Shown here in pieces: positions 55,801 through 61,270 of a stretch of 61,270 nucleotides of DNA. Under the pieces are notes generated by a model. The model worked only from the letters and a program-made list of their open reading frames with translations, was not told the DNA's origin and ran no database searches. This DNA comes from Flammeovirga sp. OC4 (GTDB lineage: Bacteria > Bacteroidota > Bacteroidia > Cytophagales > Flammeovirgaceae), in assembly GCF_000812565.1 (NCBI RefSeq), contig NZ_JTAM01000071.1:1-61270 (forward strand), written 5' to 3'. Made by a program: the position numbers and the translations under genes. Numbering within the stretch: the stretch's first letter is position 1; each line of letters starts with the position of its first letter.

Positions 55801-55824
55801 TTTGGTATCAATGTAGGTCTTTAA
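52816..55824 (+). CDS. SusC/RagA-like TonB-dependent outer-membrane transporter
   Basis: A 1002-residue protein that imports oligosaccharides through the outer membrane with SusD. Signal peptide (about 1-29, NYITYAQ), N-terminal carboxypeptidase-regulatory-like domain (about 37-115; VSGTVTDEEDGTGLPGVSVVIEG), the SusC signature SLEEVVVVGYGAVRK which includes the TonB-box-like segment, plug domain (ALEG-type: SSAVEGLQGRAPGVQISS; NPLIVVDGF; STAIYGSRGANGVILITT), and a 22-strand barrel to the C-terminus (GYTFGINVGL). It starts the transport operon: susD follows after 23 bp. Confidence 0.97.
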   Translation: MRLKNRLIKVRYLAFAISFIMCMNYITYAQEAQKKFVSGTVTDEEDGTGLPGVSVVIEGTNNGVVTRMDGGFTIEAKAEDFLLISFIGYQTQRVSVGNKSEINVALPTHTESLEEVVVVGYGAVRKSDMSGSVASVKSEDLAAFPVSSAVEGLQGRAPGVQISSANGGQPGAGFNIKVRGGTSINASSNPLIVVDGFVGAEMPPAEDISSMEILKDASSTAIYGSRGANGVILITTKSGESGKVKVDVNTSYSLQQTSNKLDLLNGEQFTDYIKETRPDYVTGGANTDWQDEIYSTGAISNTQVGISGGSDNVKYYISGTYFDQKGILEGSGFKRFSINSNVNANLSDWVKAGVSIYARRGTTNGVRTQETSGGSGNAGVISAGVRFNPDLGIYDEDGVYTISTVGDDIDNPVAMMNEYERERVTDRIQSNTYLDFKFTNWLNFKTTLGLGVTNRREGEFWPTTLIKGDNANGLGTIENLKQSSVLTENYFTIKKETDDHRLNWVNGFSYQKDSEEFYALSSQNMITNSSSFWALQQGGVPNTPSSALTEQSIMSFYSRANYTLMNKYIFTVTARYDGASNFAKNQKWAFFPSAAVAWDINQESFMQTLDKFSEFKLRASYGVSGNQAIDPYQSLARLDPTYSIDPGQNALKIGNFESPNLTWETTSQMDIGLDVGVLNGRVTLSADYYNKNTRDLLFFRQLPTVAGLKGQLQNVGEVNNSGFEIMLRTNNFVGDFQWDTEFVFSRNRNEVVSLPDSTEFYGNSPAHMLLGDDTQLLVEGQPVGVFYGYRYLGVYQDGDNFVDGSGFETEAGGERFADLNGDGELNADDREIIGDPNPDFSWSLNNSFRYKNFDLNIYIQGVHGQDMVSYTHMELETLSGKGNSTTNALNRWSPQNTNTDVPKANAERPYRMSDRFIYDASFVRLKNIALGYTFPSTVAQKMKLRSLRIYASAQNLLTFTNYPGLDPEVGYGSGSNSNRNLGADYGSYPNVKGYTFGINVGL

Positions 55825-55847
55825 TCTTTACTTAAAAACGAACTGAA

Positions 55848-57413
55848 ATGAAAAATAAATTCATATATACAATCCTACTCTCAGTGGGAATGCTCTTCAA
55901 TTACTCTTGTACTAACCTTGAAGAAAAGCCGGTAGGCATTTTATCTCCGGATGCTTTCAGTACTCCATCAGATTTAATGTTGAGTGTAAATGGTGGTTAC
56001 TCATTATTGGGCCACGAACAATTTTGGGGTAGAAAACTGTCACTCACATTACTATTAAGAGGTGATATGGCCACTATTGGTGATATGGGTACCTCAAGTA
56101 GAAGAATTGAGGTAGATCAGATGAGTATGAGTGCGAATAACGGTATGGTATCAGCATTCTGGCCAAAAGGACATGAAATTATTGGTGCAGCAAATGTTGC
56201 TATTGAAGGTGCTAAACTTGTCAATGGCGATGAAGCAGAAATCAATGCAATCATTGCTGAAGCTTACTTCCTAAGAGCGTTTGTTTATTACAATTTTGTG
56301 AGATTATTTGGTGCATTACCTTATGTCGATGAAGGAATCGATAATCCGGATGATGCTTATAATATGCAAGAGATTCCTGCGGAAGAAATTTATGCAGGAA
56401 TCATTGAAGATCTTGAATTTGCAAAGCAATGGTTACCAGAGCAATCAAGAATGAGATCACGTCCAAGTAAGGGTACAGCCGCAGGTTTTTTAGCGTCAGT
56501 TTACTTAACAACAGAGGATTTTGCTAAAGCTTATGAAGAAGCAAAATATGTGATTGATAACAGCGGTGCATTTGGTTACAACCTAGAAGGTGAATTTGCA
56601 GACCTTTTTGATCCATCAGTTCCTGAAGCTTCAAAAGAAGTATTGTTTGAGATTGATTTCAAAGGTGGTGATGGTGGTGGTGTTCCTTCTTCATTGGGAG
56701 GGGCAAATACTTCAACAGACTTTATTATACCAGTAACAGGCCCAAGAGGAGACCAACGCTTTGGTTTTGCCGGGTGGAGTGTGGCTGTTCCTGCTCTAAA
56801 AGTTTTTGAATCATGGGATGAAAAAGATTATCGTCGTTCGGTAAGTTTTGATACCGTGATGGTGGTAGATGGTAATACTTTACCTTATACAGACTTCCCT
56901 ACAGTAGACAGTAGAAATGTAGCAAGACCGTACATTGGTAAGTACTTCAGATCAGTGGGACAGTCTAATACGCCAACAGGTAACAGTGGTAGAGATTCAG
57001 AGTATGATTATCCAATCATGCGTTACGCAGAAGTTTTATTAATTGCTGCTGAAGCATTGAATGAGACAAGCGGTCCAAATGCAGAAGCAATAGGTTATGT
57101 AAACAGTGTACGTGAGCGTGCAAGAAGAGAGTTAGATGGAGATCCTTCGAACGATAATGCTTTCCCTGCAAATGTTTCAGGTGGAGTTTCTAAAGATGAG
57201 CTACGAACGATTGTTTTAGAGGAAAGAAGACTAGAGTTGGCCTTTGAATTTGGACGATGGTTCGATATCAAAAGAAGACAAATGGCACCAGAAGCTTTTG
57301 GTGTAAGTGGTTTAGAGCAACAATCATTTGATGTTTCAAAAGACTATTTGATGCCAAAGTATCAGCAAGATGTTGATAGAATGCCAAACGTTTCTCAAAA
57401 TCAAGGTTACTAA
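55848..57413 (+). CDS. SusD/RagB-like glycan-binding lipoprotein
   Basis: A 521-residue surface lipoprotein that forms the lid over SusC. Lipoprotein cysteine is C21 (LFNYSCTNLEEKP). Family features: AEAYFLRAFVYYNFVRLFGALPYVDEG, TPR-like helices, the C-terminal SusD/RagB block (YPIMRYAEVLLIAAEALNE, LDGDPS, LEERRLELAFEFGRWFDIKR). Its stop is 5 bp before the GH88 start, indicating one transcript. Ligand cannot be read from sequence. Confidence 0.97.
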   Translation: MKNKFIYTILLSVGMLFNYSCTNLEEKPVGILSPDAFSTPSDLMLSVNGGYSLLGHEQFWGRKLSLTLLLRGDMATIGDMGTSSRRIEVDQMSMSANNGMVSAFWPKGHEIIGAANVAIEGAKLVNGDEAEINAIIAEAYFLRAFVYYNFVRLFGALPYVDEGIDNPDDAYNMQEIPAEEIYAGIIEDLEFAKQWLPEQSRMRSRPSKGTAAGFLASVYLTTEDFAKAYEEAKYVIDNSGAFGYNLEGEFADLFDPSVPEASKEVLFEIDFKGGDGGGVPSSLGGANTSTDFIIPVTGPRGDQRFGFAGWSVAVPALKVFESWDEKDYRRSVSFDTVMVVDGNTLPYTDFPTVDSRNVARPYIGKYFRSVGQSNTPTGNSGRDSEYDYPIMRYAEVLLIAAEALNETSGPNAEAIGYVNSVRERARRELDGDPSNDNAFPANVSGGVSKDELRTIVLEERRLELAFEFGRWFDIKRRQMAPEAFGVSGLEQQSFDVSKDYLMPKYQQDVDRMPNVSQNQGY

Positions 57414-57418
57414 TCTGT

Positions 57419-58615
57419 ATGAAATATTTAAAATGCTTAGTAGGTATCTTGTTGCTCGGTTGTGCAGCAAGTAGTGGGAATGTAGAAAGAGGAAACTCGA
57501 CAGAGGTTGAAGAGCATTATAAAGTATGGAATCCGAGCGTTAATGCTCGGGTTCCAGATATGCTCAACTATCCGGTAGATTCCCTAGGTTTTCCACGTAG
57601 TCTTGAAAAAGATGGTACTCCACGCAGACGACCTTCCAGAGATTGGACAAGTGGTTTTTTTCCAGGTTCATTAATTCAAATGTATCATATCACCGGTGAT
57701 TCTGTATTCTTAAAACGTGCTAATTTGTGGCTACCCTACATGGAAAGAGAACAGTGGAATGCAGGTACACATGATATGGGATTCAAGGTATATTGTAGTA
57801 TTGGAGAGGCTTATAAAGTATCAAAAGATAATCATTTGAAAGCTGTGCTTCTTCAAAGTGCAAAAACATTGAGTACACGTTTTAATTCAGATGTTGGCTG
57901 TATTAAATCTTGGGATTTTGGACAAGATAGATGGACTTTCCCGGTGATTATTGACAATATGATGAATTTGGAATTATTGTTTGAAGCCTCTTTAATTTCA
58001 GGTGACCCATCTTATCATAATATGGCCGTCTCACACGCTGAACAGACCATGAAAAATCACTATAGAACCGATTACAGTTGTTACCATGTAGTAGACTATA
58101 ATCCCGAAACAGGTGAGGTCAATAATTTTCTCACACACCAAGGTATTAATACTAATTCAGTATGGTCAAGGGGACAAGGTTGGGGCTTGTATGGTTTTAC
58201 TATGTGTTACCGATATACGCAAGATGAGCGTTTCTTAAGCCAAGCACAACACATTGCTGATTTTATTATGAATCAGGAAAAAATGCCTGAAGACAAAGTA
58301 CCTTTCTGGGATATGCATTCTCCAAAAATACCTAATGATTACAGAGACGCATCTTCTGCCGCGATTTATGCTTCAGCACTTTATGAACTTTATACATATA
58401 CCAAAGAAGATAAGTACGTCGCTTATGCAGATGCAATTTTGGAAACTTTAGGAAGTGATCACTATGTATTAGGCAACGTAAATGCACCTTTTATTTTGGA
58501 TCATAGTACAGGAGATTGGCCTAAAAATGATGAAATAGATGCACCAATCGCTTACGCTGACTATTATTTCTTAGAGGCAATTAAAAGAAGAAAAGCACTG
58601 ACTTTGGAGATGTGA
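57419..58615 (+). CDS. unsaturated glucuronyl hydrolase, GH88
   Basis: A 398-residue lipoprotein (Cys15 in LLLGCAASS) with a six-hairpin fold. GH88 removes the 4,5-unsaturated uronate from the non-reducing end of lyase products. Catalytic aspartates expected from the Bacillus enzyme (D88/D149) correspond to D119 in HDMGFKVYC and D179 in IIDNMMNLELLF, 60 residues apart. Other motifs: RDWTSGFFPGSLIQM and DAPIAYADYYFLEA. Its product rearranges to 5-keto-4-deoxyuronate, the substrate of KduI, so it joins the transport operon to the kdu-kdg genes. Confidence 0.94.
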   Translation: MKYLKCLVGILLLGCAASSGNVERGNSTEVEEHYKVWNPSVNARVPDMLNYPVDSLGFPRSLEKDGTPRRRPSRDWTSGFFPGSLIQMYHITGDSVFLKRANLWLPYMEREQWNAGTHDMGFKVYCSIGEAYKVSKDNHLKAVLLQSAKTLSTRFNSDVGCIKSWDFGQDRWTFPVIIDNMMNLELLFEASLISGDPSYHNMAVSHAEQTMKNHYRTDYSCYHVVDYNPETGEVNNFLTHQGINTNSVWSRGQGWGLYGFTMCYRYTQDERFLSQAQHIADFIMNQEKMPEDKVPFWDMHSPKIPNDYRDASSAAIYASALYELYTYTKEDKYVAYADAILETLGSDHYVLGNVNAPFILDHSTGDWPKNDEIDAPIAYADYYFLEAIKRRKALTLEM

Positions 58616-58756
58616 TTTTTCAAAAAGTACCTCAATAAAAATTGAGAATATTAACGCTTTACTGAAGTGCACTACAAACAAATATTGAAATGATGATTCT
58701 CAGTTTAAAAATTTTGAAGGTCACAATCACAATCAAAACATAAGAAGTAGTATATC

Positions 58757-61174
58757 ATGAAGAGAATATATTTATGGGTTCTTTGGAGTATTTCGTTGTT
58801 AGGAACAACTACAGCAAATGCTAGAGAAATAAAAAATATCAATAAAGAATGGCAATATCTGGAACAGCCAATTACAGATATTGTTGATCTTAAGTCTTCT
58901 GATCATTGGATAAACATTGACCTACCGCATACTTGGAATAATGAGGATGCGGTAGACCTCACGCCAGGGTACAGAAGATCCATCAGTTGGTATAAGAAAG
59001 TATTGAATTTTAAATCGTTGGGCGAACAGCGTAGGTTCCTTTATTTTGAAGGAGTAAATATCACCACCGAAGTCTACGTCAATGGCCAAAAAGCAGGACA
59101 GCATATTGGCGGTTATTTGGGTTTTGAAATAGAATTAACAGAATTTTTAAAAGAGGGTGACAATGAGATAGTTGTAAAAGTAGATAATAGTTATGATCCA
59201 CAAGTTATTCCTTCTCAAAAATCAGATTTTTTCATTTATGGTGGTATCACAAGAGACGTATGGCTGAAATCAGTCGACCCCGCTTATATTAATGATGTGA
59301 AGATTACTTTGGAGGAAGCTTCTCGTGAAAAAGCAATAGTAGACTTTCAAGTCTATGTTGATGGAGAACTTCAACCTAAAGATATATTGGTGCTGAGAAT
59401 AAAAGATCCTGAGGGAAATATAGTAGATACCATTGAGCGTTCTGCGAAAGAAAAAAGTCAGGGTAAAATTACACTATCAAAACCTACTTTATGGAGCACA
59501 ACGTCTCCGAATTTGTATTCAGTAGAAGTCGAATTAAAGCATAAAAAGCAACAAACAGATGCAATCATTGAATCGTTTGGTGTGAGATGGTTTGAATTTA
59601 AAAAGAACGGCCCGTTTTACCTTAACGGCGAACGCTTACTATTAAGAGGTACACACCGTCATGAGGAACACGCAGGAGTGGGGGCTGCCATGAGCAATCA
59701 AATGCATCGAGAAGATATGGAACTCATCAAAAGTATGGGGGCAAACTTTGTGCGTTTAGCCCATTATCCTCAAGACCCTGAAATCTACAAGGCTTGTGAT
59801 GAATTAGGGATTTTGATATGGGATGAAGTGCCTTGGTGTAGAGGTGGTGTGGGCGATGAAGTGTGGAAAACCAACACAAAAAATATGTTGAAAGAGATGA
59901 TTGATCAAAATTACAATCATCCAAGTATCATTATATGGTCGCTAGGCAATGAAATCTATTGGTTGCCTGATTTCGAAGGAGGTGATGATGTAGAAAAGAT
60001 GAACTCCTTTTTGAAAGAGATGAATGATCTTGCCCATGAGCTCGATCCATCTCGTAAGACCGCCATCAGAAAATATTATGATGGAGCGACTATTGTTGAT
60101 GTTTTCAGTCCATCAATTTGGTCAGGGTGGTACAGTGGAGCCTATACCAATTATAAAACAGTAGTTGATAAATCGATTCAAGACTACAATCATTTCTTTC
60201 ATATGGAATATGGCGGTTCAAGTCATTTAGGAAGACACACGGAGACACCCATTACAGGTGAAGGTAAAATTCAGGCGGATCATTGGGAAGAAGAGGTGAA
60301 TCAATTGGAAGTAACTTCTATTTCAAAGATTGGTGATTGGAGCGAGAACTATATTGTAGACCTATTTGATTGGTATTTGAGTGTCAGCGAAACGCACGAT
60401 CAATTTGTAGGAAATGCTCAATGGGCATTTAAGGATTTTGGTACACCTCTTCGTCCAGAAAATGATATCCCTTATATCAACCAAAAAGGGCTATTGGACA
60501 GGGCAGGGAATCCTAAAGATGCTTTTTATGTCTTCAAAAGTTATTGGTCAGAAGAACCATTTTCTTATATAGAATCGCATACTTGGACGGAACGTTCAGG
60601 TAAAAAAGGAAAACCGCGTAATGTTTGTGTGTACAGCAATAATGCAGAAGTAGAGTTTTTCTTAAATGGTAAAAGTCAAGGCAAGAAAAAACGCGATATT
60701 ACCTCATTTCCGGCTTGTGGCTTGAATTGGGATATTCAGTTTGAAGAAGGAAATAATCAACTGCATTGTGTGGGGTATAATGATGGGCAAGAAGTGTCGA
60801 GAGATTCTATGCATGTGAACTATAGTTTTGAAAAAGCAGGAACACCACATGAATTGAAACTGACAAGTCAATTACTCCAAAACGGCAATTATTTGTTTAC
60901 GGTTACCGCAAGAGATAAGGAGGGGCGAAGATGTTTGAATTATGAAGAAAGAGTCTATTTCCAATGTTTGATGGGAGGTGATTTACTCAAAAACCAAGGA
61001 ACTCCAACTGGAAGTGAATCCATCAAAATGGCCAATGGAAAAGCAGAAATTGAGGTAATACCTCATTCTACATCAGAGAAAATACAAATGAGTGTCTTGA
61101 ATCAAAATTTCAAGGGCTCTTACTTGGAGACCAACATTATAGAGAGTACGACGACAAATTTCGAATATAAGTAG
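58757..61174 (+). CDS. glycoside hydrolase family 2 (beta-galactosidase/beta-glucuronidase type)
   Basis: An 805-residue secreted enzyme with signal peptide (about 1-22, TTTANA), a sugar-binding jelly roll (about 25-175; INIDLPHTWNNEDAVD, YFEGVNITTEVYVNGQKAG), an Ig-like domain (about 178-285), a TIM barrel (about 285-590) and C-terminal beta domains (about 600-805). The acid/base is E399 in WSLGNEIYW and the nucleophile E484 in FHMEYGG. The barrel entry FYLNGERLLLRGTHRHEEH is typical. GH2 enzymes cleave beta-galactosides, glucuronides or mannosides; the substrate is not known. It lies 141 bp behind GH88 (with a small CTCAAT/ATTGAG hairpin between), so it is likely co-regulated. Confidence 0.93.
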   Translation: MKRIYLWVLWSISLLGTTTANAREIKNINKEWQYLEQPITDIVDLKSSDHWINIDLPHTWNNEDAVDLTPGYRRSISWYKKVLNFKSLGEQRRFLYFEGVNITTEVYVNGQKAGQHIGGYLGFEIELTEFLKEGDNEIVVKVDNSYDPQVIPSQKSDFFIYGGITRDVWLKSVDPAYINDVKITLEEASREKAIVDFQVYVDGELQPKDILVLRIKDPEGNIVDTIERSAKEKSQGKITLSKPTLWSTTSPNLYSVEVELKHKKQQTDAIIESFGVRWFEFKKNGPFYLNGERLLLRGTHRHEEHAGVGAAMSNQMHREDMELIKSMGANFVRLAHYPQDPEIYKACDELGILIWDEVPWCRGGVGDEVWKTNTKNMLKEMIDQNYNHPSIIIWSLGNEIYWLPDFEGGDDVEKMNSFLKEMNDLAHELDPSRKTAIRKYYDGATIVDVFSPSIWSGWYSGAYTNYKTVVDKSIQDYNHFFHMEYGGSSHLGRHTETPITGEGKIQADHWEEEVNQLEVTSISKIGDWSENYIVDLFDWYLSVSETHDQFVGNAQWAFKDFGTPLRPENDIPYINQKGLLDRAGNPKDAFYVFKSYWSEEPFSYIESHTWTERSGKKGKPRNVCVYSNNAEVEFFLNGKSQGKKKRDITSFPACGLNWDIQFEEGNNQLHCVGYNDGQEVSRDSMHVNYSFEKAGTPHELKLTSQLLQNGNYLFTVTARDKEGRRCLNYEERVYFQCLMGGDLLKNQGTPTGSESIKMANGKAEIEVIPHSTSEKIQMSVLNQNFKGSYLETNIIESTTTNFEYK

Positions 61175-61254
61175 ATTAAGAAGGACAATCATTTCATTTA
61201 ATTCCAAAAGCATGAAGTACTAAGTAAAATTTTTTCTCATGGTACTTACTACAT

Positions 61255-61270
61255 TGTAAACTAAGTTTTC
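61255..61270 (+). repeat. left end of a terminal-inverted-repeat element, copy 4, cut by window edge
   Basis: TGTAAACTAAGTTTTC is identical to the first 16 bases of the element at 30287. The element runs off the window. Confidence 0.6.

Overview
The window reads as a chromosomal segment of a marine, polysaccharide-degrading Bacteroidota. Signs are the AT-rich sequence, SusC/SusD genes, a hybrid two-component sensor, two proteins with type IX secretion (T9SS) C-terminal domains, many lipoprotein signals and weak Shine-Dalgarno use. Gene content resembles Flammeovirga-like organisms, but that is inference; no rRNA or other taxonomic marker is present.

Almost everything belongs to one large polysaccharide-utilisation region of about 60 kb. 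The combination is beta-propeller lyase-like proteins, four GH78-type proteins and one GH106, three sulfatases, a heparinase-like lyase, a GH39-like enzyme, GH88, GH2 and a complete upper 5-keto-4-deoxyuronate pathway. This points to a sulfated, rhamnose- and uronate-containing polymer. Ulvan from green algae is the best fit; a rhamnose-capped arabinogalactan or rhamnogalacturonan-like polymer is the alternative.

Layout. (1) 1-610: 3' end of an alginate-lyase-family gene broken by an in-frame TGA. (2) 824-12733: T9SS-secreted BNR_4 protein, then GH78, GH106, GH78-like and a second BNR_4 lyase/hydrolase, the last four tightly packed. (3) 13008-20191: DUF1961 (YesU-like), heparinase II/III-like lyase, a sulfatase with an unusual CSPSL active-site motif, and a transglutaminase-like lipoprotein. 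(4) 20486-27199: beta-barrel protein, GH78-like paralogue, two sulfatases. (5) 27401-29867: tandemly duplicated small membrane proteins, a lipoprotein of unknown function, a DUF1080 protein. (6) 30734-36872: GH39-like, GH78 with an F5/8C domain, a carbohydrate-binding lipoprotein, a small unknown protein. (7) 37120-44534: intracellular uronate module: DUF4861 lipoprotein, MFS hexuronate-type transporter, kduD and kduI on the minus strand; a LacI-type regulator and kdgK on the plus strand. (8) 45041-61174: T9SS beta-helix protein with BACON and CBM96-like domains, hybrid two-component regulator, SusC, SusD, GH88, GH2.

Working model (inference). The two T9SS proteins make the first cuts outside the cell, SusC/SusD import oligosaccharides, and sulfatases, rhamnosidases, GH39, GH88 and GH2 trim them in the periplasm. 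The MFS protein takes up uronates, and KduI-KduD-KdgK convert the unsaturated uronate product to KDPG; the aldolase is not in the window. Two regulatory circuits are visible in the DNA: LacI-type operators (core TACAATCGATTGTA) in the kduI/lacI intergenic region, and a shared element upstream of both the beta-helix gene and susC that is a candidate site for the hybrid regulator.

Intergenic DNA is rich in structured repeats: two large nested inverted-repeat elements (2541-2680, 12794-12940), a family of about 220-400 bp elements with matching terminal inverted repeats (25457, 30287, 47964, start of one at 61255, a partial reverse copy near 40030-40282), and short hairpin repeats. I saw no tRNA, rRNA, CRISPR array, phage or transposase gene. 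No wholly new system is proven; the best candidates for novelty are the regulatory element pair, the repeat family, the CSPSL sulfatase and the transglutaminase-like lipoprotein.
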